Positions 33,085 to 41,580 of a DNA stretch of 64,000 nt are shown here, piece after piece. The DNA comes from Bacillus sp. AFS055030 (GTDB taxonomy: Bacteria > Bacillota > Bacilli > Bacillales > Bacillaceae_G). Both the position numbers and the translations under genes were made by a program. Where the stretch lies: NCBI RefSeq assembly GCF_002574545.1, contig NZ_NUGT01000017.1:182527-246526 (forward strand). The letters run 5' to 3'. A model generated the notes under the pieces. That model ran no database searches. It was not told the DNA's origin and saw only the letters and a list, made by a program, of their open reading frames with translations. Every line of letters starts with the position of its first letter. The stretch's first letter is position 1.

Positions 33085-34042
33085 TTTTATTCGCTTAATA
33101 GAAAACGAATTACGTAAAATATTTGTCCAAAAATCATTTATCATAACGTTAATTTTACTATTTATCCCAATTATTGTTCTTGGAAGATGGGATTATGTAG
33201 AAAAGGAAAGCGGAGCAGCAAAAGCAAAAAACTGGAGGACAGAATTAAAAATAGAAAATAAAAAAATAGAAGAAGTATTAAAAGAGCAAAACTCTTCAGA
33301 CATACCAGCATTTGCAAAAGAGCAAAAGGAGATATATGAGATTAATAAGTATCGTCTCGCACATAATATTTCACCGATTCAACAACACACTTTGTTGGAC
33401 TTTATGAAAAAAGGTGCAGTCGTAACGAATTTTATCGGAATCCTCCTTTTATATTTTGCAAGTAATATGATGTCAAAAGAACATCAATGGAAAACGATTA
33501 ATTTCTTGCTCGTTAAACCATCAACAAGACGGATGATCTATTATGCGAAATTTTTAAGTTTGGTGATCTTATATTTCATCTTTTCTTTTGCAATCATAAT
33601 CTACTCATTTATTATAGGTAGTGTATTAAATGGTTTAAATTTTAGTACTCAACCGATATTACAATATGTCAATAACCATGTAGTAGAGCAAGGAATTTTA
33701 CCAAGCTTACTAAAAGATTACTTAATTAATCTACTACCATACTTGTTCTTTGTTGCCGTTGCTTATTTTTTATCAACAGTTTTAAGGACAAGCAGTATTT
33801 CTTTGTTAATCAGCATAATCCTACTTGCAACTTCAGATGTAATAGGAACTTTATTAAGAACAAAAAGCTGGTCAAAATTCTTACCGTTTATGCACACTGA
33901 TTTAACAGTTTACGCAAAGGGGATCAATTTTGAAAACGGCATGAGAATTGAATTTTCTATAGCAGTATTGGTTATATATATTTTGATATTTCTTGTTACT
34001 GCTGGTGAACTCTTTAAGAAGAGAGACGTTGCGGGGCAATAG
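33077..34042 (+). CDS. ABC-2 exporter permease
   Basis: About 322 residues. The TTG at 33077 is 8 bp after AGGAGG (33063-33068); an ATG at 33071 is only 2 bp away from it and less likely. It overlaps the ATPase stop. The N-terminal helix is followed by a long extracytoplasmic, charged loop (about 40-110) and then five further helices, with the KPSTRRMIYYAKF cytoplasmic motif typical of ABC-2 permeases. Substrate unknown. Confidence 0.82.
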   Translation: MSNFIRLIENELRKIFVQKSFIITLILLFIPIIVLGRWDYVEKESGAAKAKNWRTELKIENKKIEEVLKEQNSSDIPAFAKEQKEIYEINKYRLAHNISPIQQHTLLDFMKKGAVVTNFIGILLLYFASNMMSKEHQWKTINFLLVKPSTRRMIYYAKFLSLVILYFIFSFAIIIYSFIIGSVLNGLNFSTQPILQYVNNHVVEQGILPSLLKDYLINLLPYLFFVAVAYFLSTVLRTSSISLLISIILLATSDVIGTLLRTKSWSKFLPFMHTDLTVYAKGINFENGMRIEFSIAVLVIYILIFLVTAGELFKKRDVAGQ

Positions 34043-34046
34043 AAAG

Positions 34047-34074
34047 AAGGATAAGGAAATAACTTATCCTTTTT
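34047..34074 (+). terminator. intrinsic terminator of first ABC-2 exporter
   Basis: AAGGATAAG (34047-34055) pairs with CTTATCCTT (34063-34071), then T residues. Confidence 0.85.
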
Positions 34075-34083
34075 CTATTCTTA

Positions 34084-34323
34084 TCACTGCTTCAGCATTG
34101 ATCCGTATGGAATCGTATTAGTTGTAGATGTTTTATAAATCGAGCAGACGTTGATTTGTGCAGAGTTGTTATACTCCCATTTTAAACATGCGCTTTGGTT
34201 GTATTGTTCAGATGAATCTGTTGTAAAAAAAATAGTTGCTAGACAAAAAATTGTAAATCCACCAATTAAGCCTCTTTTAATTTCATCGCAATTTTCCTTA
34301 AGCCATCGAATCGTTTTGCGCAT
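34084..34323 (-). CDS. small single-helix membrane protein, unknown
   Basis: 79 residues from ATG 34323-34321, directly after GGAGGAG; the frame runs on upstream to 34374 without a ribosome site. A basic amphipathic start (MRKTIRWLKENCDEIKRG) leads to one hydrophobic helix (about 19-34), then a hydrophilic tail with two cysteines (CLKWEY and VCSIY) that could form a disulfide outside the cell. No family recognised. Confidence 0.5.
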   Translation of the reverse strand: MRKTIRWLKENCDEIKRGLIGGFTIFCLATIFFTTDSSEQYNQSACLKWEYNNSAQINVCSIYKTSTTNTIPYGSMLKQ

Positions 34324-34430
34324 ATACTCCTCCAAGAGTTTAGAATAAATAGTAGTAATCCATTCTATGAACAAAAAGGGTAAGTTAATACAAATATATG
34401 GATAAGTTTACCTAGAAGAATATTCCAAAT

Positions 34431-34467
34431 AAAAAAGCATTTTTGCCGAAGCAAAGATGCTTTTTTT
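34431..34467. terminator. bidirectional terminator between small membrane gene and TetR
   Basis: AAAAAAGCAT..TTTTGC (34431-34446) pairs with GCAAAGATGC plus T tract (34451-34467). Mainly serves the leftward tetR-type gene. Confidence 0.8.
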
Positions 34468-34468
34468 A

Positions 34469-35062
34469 TTAGTCTTCTTGTTTCAGAAGTCCATATAAGA
34501 ATAAATTCATAATTTCATCTATTACTTCTTTTTGTTGGAGATATTGTGAAGTTGTTTGGTCCATATTTAAAAAAGCTTGGCTCAAGACTTGGATATAGAT
34601 TAATAATGTTTGGTTTTGAACCTCACTTCGAACTAATCCTAGTGAACGTCCTTCATCGATTATCGAGGTCAGCAATTTGAATGATTTGTTCATTGTAAAA
34701 TCTAAAACTAACTCTTGAAGTTCAGGGTCTTTTTTCATTAATGCTGTAAACATGCCTAGATTCACAATATCAAGACCGTTTTTCTTTCGTATAAATAACT
34801 CCTTAATTTTTTCATTAAAAGGAATATCACTTGAAAGCATTTGTTTTGTTTCTTCGTATTGATGATCCATTAATCGAATTATTGTCGCCTTTAGTAGGGC
34901 TTCTTTACTACCATAATAATTGTAAATTGATACTTGTGATACATTTGCTAACTTTGCAATATCAGCTATTTTTATATCATTTAATGGTAGTGACAATAGT
35001 TTGGTTGTACTTTTTTCAATGCTCTCCATCTTCTGCAGAGTTCGTTTTTTATACCCGTCCAA
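34469..35062 (-). CDS. TetR-family transcriptional repressor
   Basis: 197 residues from TTG 35062-35060 with GGAGGTATCAAAA upstream. The N-terminal HTH reads KIADIAKLANVSQVSIYNYYGSKEALL (helices about 31-60), the TetR signature with the Y-NYYGSKE turn. The C-terminal part is an all-helical ligand domain of unknown specificity. It is divergent from a three-gene ABC-2 exporter, and inverted operators lie between them, so it probably represses both itself and the exporter until an inducer binds. Confidence 0.9.
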   Translation of the reverse strand: MDGYKKRTLQKMESIEKSTTKLLSLPLNDIKIADIAKLANVSQVSIYNYYGSKEALLKATIIRLMDHQYEETKQMLSSDIPFNEKIKELFIRKKNGLDIVNLGMFTALMKKDPELQELVLDFTMNKSFKLLTSIIDEGRSLGLVRSEVQNQTLLIYIQVLSQAFLNMDQTTSQYLQQKEVIDEIMNLFLYGLLKQED

Positions 35063-35100
35063 TTTTGATACCTCCGTGATTATCTATACAATAGTATATC

Positions 35101-35203
35101 ATGTTTTGAAATATTTTATTAAAATTATTTCAAAACATATTCTCTTTTTTAGGATTGAGGTATATACTAGTTTTGTAATATTCACAATGAAATATTTCAA
35201 AAC
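35101..35203. promoter_or_regulatory. operator cluster between tetR-type gene and ABC exporter
   Basis: ATGTTTTGAAATA (35101-35113) and TATTTCAAAACAT (35126-35138) are perfect 13-bp arms 12 bp apart. A third element, TGAAATATTTCA (35188-35199) extended by AAAC, repeats the right arm just before the exporter start. A possible exporter promoter, TTGAGG (35155-35160) and TAATAT (35176-35181), lies between, though its 15-bp spacer is short. Confidence 0.7.
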
Positions 35204-35221
35204 AAAGCGGGAGGTTCATTT

Positions 35222-36106
35222 ATGTACGCGATTGAAATTAAGAATTTAACGAAGACCTATGGCAATTCAAGGGGAATCAAGGATATAAGCTTCAATATAG
35301 AAGAGGGAGAAATATTCGGATTCATTGGTCCAAATGGTGCAGGTAAATCAACTACAATTCGAACGTTACTTTCGTTAATTTATCCTACAAGCGGCAGTGC
35401 TAAAATATTTGGAAAGGACTGTGTACAGTTTGCTCCAGAAATAAAAAAAGAAATTGGTTATTTGCCTTCTGAAGTTTTTTACTATGACAATATGAAAGTG
35501 ATGGATTTGTTAAAGTACTCAGCTAGTTTTTATAAAAAAGATTGCATGAAACGAATGAAAGAATTAGCTGAAGTAATGGACCTCGATTTAACGAAGAAAA
35601 TTGATGATTTATCTTTAGGGAATAAAAAGAAGGTAGGGATTGTACAAGGATTACTTCATGAACCGAAGTTAATCATATTGGATGAACCGACAAGTGGTCT
35701 CGATCCTTTAATGCAACAAAGATTTTTTGACTTATTAGAAGAAGAAAACAAAAAAGGGGCAACGATTTTATTTTCATCTCATATTTTAAGCGAAGTTCAG
35801 CGATTATGTGATCGAGTTGCAATTATTAAAGAAGGTGAAATTGTTACAGTAGAAAAAATAAGCACATTACAAGATAACAATTACAAACGATTTAAAATAG
35901 ATAGTCAAAACGGAGTAGATGCAAATTTCTTTAATATGCCAGGTGTAAATAATATCTCGGTCAAAGGTAAAACGATTAGCTTTATCTATAAAGGCAATAT
36001 AAATATTGTATTAAAGAAAATAGCGGAAATCGAAATTGGAAATTTATGGATAGAAGAGCCTGACCTGGAGGAAATTTTCTTACATTATTATGAAAAGGAG
36101 GCCTAA
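35222..36106 (+). CDS. ABC-2 exporter ATP-binding protein
   Basis: 294 residues. Walker A GPNGAGKST (about 37-45), signature LSLGNKKKVG and Walker B ILDEPTSGLDP. The C-terminus ends in the substrate-type tail DLEEIFLHYY. It drives two permeases encoded directly downstream (6 and about 14 bp gaps). RBS GGGAGG. Under probable control of the adjacent TetR protein. It resembles antibiotic or lipid exporters of the YfiL/YtrB kind; substrate unknown. Confidence 0.9.
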   Translation: MYAIEIKNLTKTYGNSRGIKDISFNIEEGEIFGFIGPNGAGKSTTIRTLLSLIYPTSGSAKIFGKDCVQFAPEIKKEIGYLPSEVFYYDNMKVMDLLKYSASFYKKDCMKRMKELAEVMDLDLTKKIDDLSLGNKKKVGIVQGLLHEPKLIILDEPTSGLDPLMQQRFFDLLEEENKKGATILFSSHILSEVQRLCDRVAIIKEGEIVTVEKISTLQDNNYKRFKIDSQNGVDANFFNMPGVNNISVKGKTISFIYKGNINIVLKKIAEIEIGNLWIEEPDLEEIFLHYYEKEA

Positions 36107-36112
36107 TAAGCA

Positions 36113-36910
36113 ATGAATATTTTTTTACACGAATTAAAAGCTTATCGGAAATCCACTTTCATTTGGACGGCTTCTTTAATGGCAATTGTTGTTTTTTTCT
36201 TATCTCTATTCCCAGCTATTGCAAAGGACTATGTAGAATTCTCAAAAGTGTTGGAGGGTTATCCAGAAGGGGTAAGAAAAGCACTTGGACTTGAGATTGA
36301 GAGTTTTGGGAATGTTTTAGGGTTTTACTCCTATGTATTTATTTATATTTCTCTTTGTGGTGCGATTCAAGCGATGGTTTTAGGTACTTCAATTATTTCA
36401 AAAGAAGTACGTGAAAAAACAGCAGATTTTCTTTTAACAAAGCCAGTTACTAGAACAAAGATTATGACTTCAAAGATTTTTGCAGGTGTTGTTTCTTTAG
36501 CGATTACAAATGTATTTTATTTAGTAACATCTATTATGATGGCTCAGCATGTAAAAACGGATGCTTTTAGTAGTAAGTCAATGATTTTACTCTCTGTGTC
36601 GTTGTTTATTATGCAGCTACTATTTTTGGGAATAGGCATTTTCATATCAGTTGTATTTCAAAAGATCAAAGCAGTACTATCCATTTCACTTGCTATTGTT
36701 TTCGGATTTTTTGTAGTTGGAATGATAGTGGCTACTGATGAAAGTAATGCCAAACGTTTTCTATCACCTTTTAAATATTTTGAACCGAAATATATAATTG
36801 CTCATTCAAAATTTGAATCACAATTTTTAATTGTATCGATTGGAATTATTATTCTATCAATCTTTTTAAGCTATGTGATTTATAAGAAAAAGGATGTTCA
36901 CGCGGTATAG
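36113..36910 (+). CDS. ABC-2 exporter permease
   Basis: 265 residues, six membrane helices. Starts MNIFLHELKAYRKST, the cytoplasmic lead-in of this permease group, and has SKEVREKTADFLLTKPVTR (shown in part) before the third helix. It pairs with the homologous permease encoded next to form a heterodimeric channel. RBS AAAGGAGG. Confidence 0.88.
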   Translation: MNIFLHELKAYRKSTFIWTASLMAIVVFFLSLFPAIAKDYVEFSKVLEGYPEGVRKALGLEIESFGNVLGFYSYVFIYISLCGAIQAMVLGTSIISKEVREKTADFLLTKPVTRTKIMTSKIFAGVVSLAITNVFYLVTSIMMAQHVKTDAFSSKSMILLSVSLFIMQLLFLGIGIFISVVFQKIKAVLSISLAIVFGFFVVGMIVATDESNAKRFLSPFKYFEPKYIIAHSKFESQFLIVSIGIIILSIFLSYVIYKKKDVHAV

Positions 36911-36924
36911 GAGGGAGGATGAAT

Positions 36925-37719
36925 ATGAATCTATTTTTAAGAGAAATGAAGACATATCGCAAATCGATTATATTTTGGTGTATTGGAATCGTCTTTTTAG
37001 TAGGTAGTGGAATGGCAAAATATAAAGCTACAGCTTCCAATGGACAAATAACCGACCTTTTTAATCAAATGCCGAAATCACTTCAAGCGATAATGGGCTC
37101 AGGAGCACTTGATTTATCAAAGGCAAGCGGCTATTTTGGCATTTTAGTTTTATATTTATATTTAACGGGAACAATTCATGCGGCAATGCTGGGCGCTAAT
37201 ATATTTGCTAAAGAAGAGCGAGATAAAACGGCAGAGTTTTTATTTGTAAAACCAATTTCTAGAATGAAGATCATAACTTCTAAATTATTGAGTGCTTTAG
37301 TAAACATCCTTATTTTTAACGGTATTACGTGGATATCCAGTGTACTAATCGTAGGAAAGTATAGTAAAGGTGAGGATGTAAATGGTGATATAGCAGTGGT
37401 AATGATCGGGATGTTTATTTTACAACTATTATTTTTAGTAATTGGTTCGGCTATAGCTGCAGTTTGTAAAAATTCCAAAAAGGCTGCTTCTTATGCAACT
37501 GGTATTCTATTAATCACATTTATACTATCTATTGCAATTGATTTGAATGATCGGATTAGGGGGTTAAAATTTTTTACACCGTTTAAGTATTTTGAAGCGA
37601 AAGATATGATGTATGGTGGAGGATTTGATGGGATTTATCTAACTATTTCGATCGGATTAATTTTAATATTAATCATAGTCACATATGTTTCCTATAAGAA
37701 ACGGGACTTACATTTGTAA
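36925..37719 (+). CDS. ABC-2 exporter permease, second subunit
   Basis: 264 residues from ATG 36925 (6 bp after GGAGG); ATG 36919 two codons earlier is also possible. It is clearly paralogous to the preceding permease: FLREMKTYRKSI, AKEERDKTAEFLFVKPISR and a matching C-terminal LTISIGLILILIIV..YKKRD. The pair likely arose by tandem duplication. A terminator follows. Confidence 0.88.
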   Translation: MNLFLREMKTYRKSIIFWCIGIVFLVGSGMAKYKATASNGQITDLFNQMPKSLQAIMGSGALDLSKASGYFGILVLYLYLTGTIHAAMLGANIFAKEERDKTAEFLFVKPISRMKIITSKLLSALVNILIFNGITWISSVLIVGKYSKGEDVNGDIAVVMIGMFILQLLFLVIGSAIAAVCKNSKKAASYATGILLITFILSIAIDLNDRIRGLKFFTPFKYFEAKDMMYGGGFDGIYLTISIGLILILIIVTYVSYKKRDLHL

Positions 37720-37747
37720 GGAAAAAAAATTAAATGAAGAAAAAATT

Positions 37748-37796
37748 GTGTCAGAATCTAAGATAGGGATATTTAGGATTTGTTGACACTTTTTTT
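37748..37796 (+). terminator. intrinsic terminator of TetR-linked exporter
   Basis: GTGTCA (37748-37753) pairs with TGACAC (37784-37789), with an imperfect inner stem, then seven T. Confidence 0.75.
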
Positions 37797-37891
37797 ATTA
37801 AAAATTATATTCAGAAAATATTGACATATATTATTAATCGCAATACCTTTAATATAGTAGGTTATTTCTTGCAAGGGGGTAAAACGAGGGG

Positions 37892-39166
37892 ATGTTTCAA
37901 CCAACAAAAGAATTTGCAGAATTTCTAGATCAAAAAGATACATTATCAAAATATCGTAATGAGTTCTATTTACAACCTAATACAATTTATTTAGATGGAA
38001 ATTCGCTAGGACTTCTTTCTAAAAGAGCAGAACAAAGTTTACTAGATTTATTAGATTCATGGAAGACACTTGCAATCGATGGATGGATGCAGGGTGATCA
38101 TCCATGGTATTATTTTGCAGAAAAATTGGGAGCATTAAGTGCACCGCTAGTTGGGGCAAAAGAGAATGAAGTAATTGTAACCGGTTCAACGACTACAAAT
38201 CTTCATCAATTAATTGCTTCTTTTTATCACCCTAATGGTCAAAAAACGAAAATATTAGCGGATGAATTAAATTTTCCGTCAGATATTTATGCTATTCAAA
38301 GTCAATTAAAATTAAAAGGCTTCGATCCAGAAACTCATTTAATTCAAGTGAAAAGCCGAGATGGTCGAACGATTAGAGAAGAAGATATTATTGGAGCGAT
38401 GACTGATGAAATTGCCTTAATTATACTTCCTACAGTTTTATACCGTAGCGGACAATTATTAGATATAGAGAGATTAACAAAAGCTGCACATGAGCGTGGA
38501 ATCATAATCGGTTTTGATGGATGCCATTCTGTTGGCGCAATCCCTCATCAGTTCCATGAATGGGACGTGGATTTTGCTTATTGGTGTAATTATAAGTATT
38601 TAAATAGTGGACCAGGTGGAGTGGGAAGCTTATTCGTTCACGAAAAACATTTTGGTACTATGCCTGGTTTAGCTGGTTGGTTCGGTTCAAATAAAGAAAA
38701 GCAGTTCGATATGAAGCATGAATTTGTTCCGTCTGATACAACTGGTGCTTATCAAATCGGTACCCCGCATATTTTAAGCATGGCACCGCTTGTTGGCTCA
38801 CTTGAAATGTATAAAGAAGCTACAATTGAGAAAATTCGTGAAAAGTCTTTACACAGTACAGCTTATTTAATGAACTTAATCAATGAAGAATTAAGCGAAT
38901 TCGATTTTACAATTGGTAATCCACTCGAGGATACAAAACGTGGTGGACATGTTTGTCTTGAACATGATGATGCAGCAAGGATTTGTAAAGCATTAAAGTT
39001 AAATGGGATTGTACCTGACTTTAGAGCACCAAACGTAATCAGACTAGCACCGATTGCATTTTATACTTCTTATGTAGATGTTTGGAATAGTGTACAAATC
39101 TTAAAGAAAATCATGGTTGAGAAACAATATGAACAATTTAAGAATGAACGAGAAATCATCGCTTAG
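37892..39166 (+). CDS. kynU: kynureninase
   Basis: 424 residues. PLP enzyme of fold type I: the Schiff-base lysine is K235 in [13 protein letters not shown], with the PLP aspartate in FDGCHS (about 209). It splits kynurenine to anthranilate and alanine (EC 3.7.1.3). It heads a kynU-kynB-kynA operon in reverse order of the pathway. Start ATG 37892 lies after GAGGGG, with AGGGGG further up. A TTGACA at 37821-37826 is a candidate -35, but its -10 (TACCTT) is weak, so the promoter may need an activator. Confidence 0.96.
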   Translation: MFQPTKEFAEFLDQKDTLSKYRNEFYLQPNTIYLDGNSLGLLSKRAEQSLLDLLDSWKTLAIDGWMQGDHPWYYFAEKLGALSAPLVGAKENEVIVTGSTTTNLHQLIASFYHPNGQKTKILADELNFPSDIYAIQSQLKLKGFDPETHLIQVKSRDGRTIREEDIIGAMTDEIALIILPTVLYRSGQLLDIERLTKAAHERGIIIGFDGCHSVGAIPHQFHEWDVDFAYWCNYKYLNSGPGGVGSLFVHEKHFGTMPGLAGWFGSNKEKQFDMKHEFVPSDTTGAYQIGTPHILSMAPLVGSLEMYKEATIEKIREKSLHSTAYLMNLINEELSEFDFTIGNPLEDTKRGGHVCLEHDDAARICKALKLNGIVPDFRAPNVIRLAPIAFYTSYVDVWNSVQILKKIMVEKQYEQFKNEREIIA

Positions 39167-39179
39167 GAGGTGTATGTGA

Positions 39180-39803
39180 ATGACATTAATTGATATTTCA
39201 AGAAGGCTGGAAGATGGTATGCCTGTATGGCCAGGTGATACGAATTTTTCATTCCAATTAAGTTGGACAAAAGAGGAAAGTGGCTCTGTTAATGTTGGGA
39301 AGTTAACTTTCAGTACCCACACAGGAACGCATATAGATGCGCCATTTCATTTTGATGAAAATGGTAAGAGAGTCATAGATTTAGATCCTAATTTATATGT
39401 AGGGAATGCAAAAGTAATCGAGCTAATTGAAGTAGATTGTATTAAAAAGTCAGATTTAGAAGCTTTTCAATTCGATGGTGTTGAACGTTTATTAATTAAA
39501 ACAAATTCATGGAAAAATGATAGCGTTTTCCCAGAAAGAATTCCACATATTGAAAAGGATGCAGCAGAGTTTTTACATGAAAAAGGCGTTAAGTTAGTTG
39601 GAGTAGATGTACCTTCAGTAGATCCACTTGATAGTAAAGAACTAAAAGCACATCATGCTCTTCATCATGCCGGTATTCATATTCTCGAATCGATTGATTT
39701 AAGGAATGTAACGCCAGGTGAGTATGAACTTATTGCATTACCGCTACCATTAACAGATGCAGATGGTAGTCCAGTAAGAGCAGTTTTACGTAAATTAGTT
39801 TAG
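39180..39803 (+). CDS. kynB: kynurenine formamidase (metal-dependent cyclase family)
   Basis: 207 residues. The metal-binding motif HTGTHIDAPFHF (about 49-60) is the hallmark of the bacterial KynB family, with MPVWPGD near the N-terminus. It hydrolyses N-formylkynurenine to kynurenine and formate (EC 3.5.1.9). RBS AGGAGGTG overlaps the kynU stop, 13 bp spacing between genes. Second gene of the operon. Confidence 0.96.
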   Translation: MTLIDISRRLEDGMPVWPGDTNFSFQLSWTKEESGSVNVGKLTFSTHTGTHIDAPFHFDENGKRVIDLDPNLYVGNAKVIELIEVDCIKKSDLEAFQFDGVERLLIKTNSWKNDSVFPERIPHIEKDAAEFLHEKGVKLVGVDVPSVDPLDSKELKAHHALHHAGIHILESIDLRNVTPGEYELIALPLPLTDADGSPVRAVLRKLV

Positions 39804-39816
39804 GGGGAAAAGGGAA

Positions 39817-40515
39817 ATGACACAAGAGCAAAAAAAACTGACAGATTATGAGAAGTATATTCGAACAGAAGAATTATTAAGTTTACAAAAATCTGAGGAA
39901 GAATTATTTTGCCCAGATGAATTAACTTTTCAAACGGTTCACCAAATTGCTGAGTTACATTTTAAATTAATCATTCAATCTATTCATTTTGCAGATAAAC
40001 ATATGCGTGCTAAAGAGATTACGAAAGCAACACATCACTTACAACGAATTAATAATCACCTAGTACATTTACCAGCAGTTTTTGATATGGTAAAACTAGT
40101 GAGCCCAAGTGATTATCATATTATTCGTTTAGCTCTAGGAAGAGGTAGCGGTCAAGATTCTCCAGGTTTTAATGAAATCTTAAGATTAGGTCCAACACTT
40201 TGGCAGCCTTTTAAAGATTTATTAGATGAAAATTTACTTACACCTGTTCAATTACATCAAGATGCGGCTAAAAACTTTGAGTTATTCCAATTAATGCAAG
40301 AATTAACTTGCTTCGATGAAAGATTCCAATCATTCCGCAGACTGCATATTCAACTTGTTCGTCGCATGATTGGGATGAATACTAAGAGCTTAAAAGGAGT
40401 ACCAGCAGAAGCATTAGAGCGTGCTGTACGATTTGAATTTTATCCAGAATTATGGCAAACTGTTTGTGACTTAACAGATTTAACAGGATCAAGTTATAAT
40501 CCAAAGCCACTATAA
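39817..40515 (+). CDS. kynA: tryptophan 2,3-dioxygenase
   Basis: 232 residues. The heme dioxygenase signature features are visible: an N-terminal Y-lid region DYEKYIRTEELLSLQ, the FQTVHQIAELHFKL helix that supplies an active-site histidine, and the RLALGRGSGQDSPGFNEILR loop (shown in part). It opens the tryptophan indole ring to N-formylkynurenine. With KynB and KynU it makes anthranilate; no kynurenine 3-monooxygenase is seen. RBS GGGGGAAAAGGG. Terminator follows. Confidence 0.96.
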   Translation: MTQEQKKLTDYEKYIRTEELLSLQKSEEELFCPDELTFQTVHQIAELHFKLIIQSIHFADKHMRAKEITKATHHLQRINNHLVHLPAVFDMVKLVSPSDYHIIRLALGRGSGQDSPGFNEILRLGPTLWQPFKDLLDENLLTPVQLHQDAAKNFELFQLMQELTCFDERFQSFRRLHIQLVRRMIGMNTKSLKGVPAEALERAVRFEFYPELWQTVCDLTDLTGSSYNPKPL

Positions 40516-40533
40516 TTATATAGGTAAAATAGG

Positions 40534-40569
40534 AAAAACAGATTCGAGTATTCGATTCTGTTTTTTTTT
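40534..40569 (+). terminator. intrinsic terminator of kynUBA
   Basis: AAAAACAGA-TTCGA pairs with TCGA-TTCTGTTTTT with one internal mismatch, then T tract. Confidence 0.85.
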
Positions 40570-40640
40570 ACTTAAAATGGAAAATTTGCATTATGGGTAT
40601 GATAAGCCCATAAGATTTTTTATTAGGGCGGGGTGATTTC

Positions 40641-41525
40641 ATGGAGAAAAATCTTCAAAAGCAATTAGACTTTGCTGCTTTTTTAAGTGTTATTTCCTAC
40701 TTAGTTCTCGCAAGTTTAAAAGTACTTATTAGTTTTTATACAAATTCTAGTGCTCTTTTAGCTGATGGACTTAACAATGTGACTGATATTGGTGCAACAT
40801 TGGCTGTATTGATTGGAATAAGAATCGCAAGAAAACCGAGAGATTTAGACCATCCATATGGACATTCAAGAGCAGAGCAAATAGCTACTTTAATTGCATC
40901 TTTTATTATGGTGTCAGTTGGTTTACAGGTTATTATTGAAAATATGCGTTCACTTTTCGTTGGAGAATATGAGACACCAAATAGACTAGCAGCTGTAGTG
41001 GCATTTGCTTCTGGGATTTTTATGTTTGGCATTTACTTTTATAACAGTAAAGTTGCCAAGAGAACGAATAGTAAAGGGCTCGAGGCATCAGCAAAAGATA
41101 ATTTTTCCGATGCATTAGTTAGCTTCGGTACAACGATTGGTGTACTAGGTGCTTCAATTGGTTATCCGATTATCGATCCAATCGCGGCCATTTTAGTAGG
41201 TGTGATCATTTGCAAAACAGCATGGGAGATTTTTTATGAAGCAAGCCTCCTACTAACGGATGGATTCGATCCAGAAGAAATGAATCTCTTTACTGAAACC
41301 GTGGATAAAGTACCAGGTGTACATAAAGTTGTAGACTTAAGAGCTAGAATGTACGGAAATACAACAATCGCAGATGTAGTCATTGAAGTAGATGGCGGAA
41401 TAGATGTGAGTAAAAGTCACGGTATTACAGATCAAATTGAAAGAATCTTAAACGAACAACATGGTATCAAATATACTCATATCCATGTTGAACCATTAAG
41501 GTCTGGGAGTGTAGGTAAGGAATAA
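40641..41525 (+). CDS. cation diffusion facilitator, probable manganese exporter
   Basis: 294 residues, six membrane helices and a C-terminal cytoplasmic ferredoxin-like domain (about 210-290). The transport-site residues are N45 and D49 in helix 2 (ADGLNNVTD) and D153 and D157 in helix 5 (KDNFSDA), i.e. N-D/D-D instead of the histidine-containing site of zinc exporters. This pattern is associated with manganese CDFs such as B. subtilis MneS and MneP. RBS GGGGTGATTTC. Monocistronic, terminators on both sides. Confidence 0.88.
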   Translation: MEKNLQKQLDFAAFLSVISYLVLASLKVLISFYTNSSALLADGLNNVTDIGATLAVLIGIRIARKPRDLDHPYGHSRAEQIATLIASFIMVSVGLQVIIENMRSLFVGEYETPNRLAAVVAFASGIFMFGIYFYNSKVAKRTNSKGLEASAKDNFSDALVSFGTTIGVLGASIGYPIIDPIAAILVGVIICKTAWEIFYEASLLLTDGFDPEEMNLFTETVDKVPGVHKVVDLRARMYGNTTIADVVIEVDGGIDVSKSHGITDQIERILNEQHGIKYTHIHVEPLRSGSVGKE

Positions 41526-41534
41526 AAAAACGGG

Positions 41535-41576
41535 AAGGGGAACGGAAAAGAAATTAAACTTTTTCGATCCCCTTTT
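41535..41576. terminator. terminator between convergent CDF and ABC operons
   Basis: AAGGGGAACGGAAAAG pairs imperfectly with CTTTTTCGATCCCCTT, followed by TTCTATTT. Confidence 0.75.
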
Positions 41577-41580
41577 CTAT

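Noticed and set aside
34151..34348. Plus-strand frame opposite the small membrane gene at 34084-34323
   Set aside because: No ribosome site and poor composition; the minus-strand frame has GGAGGAG and a membrane helix.
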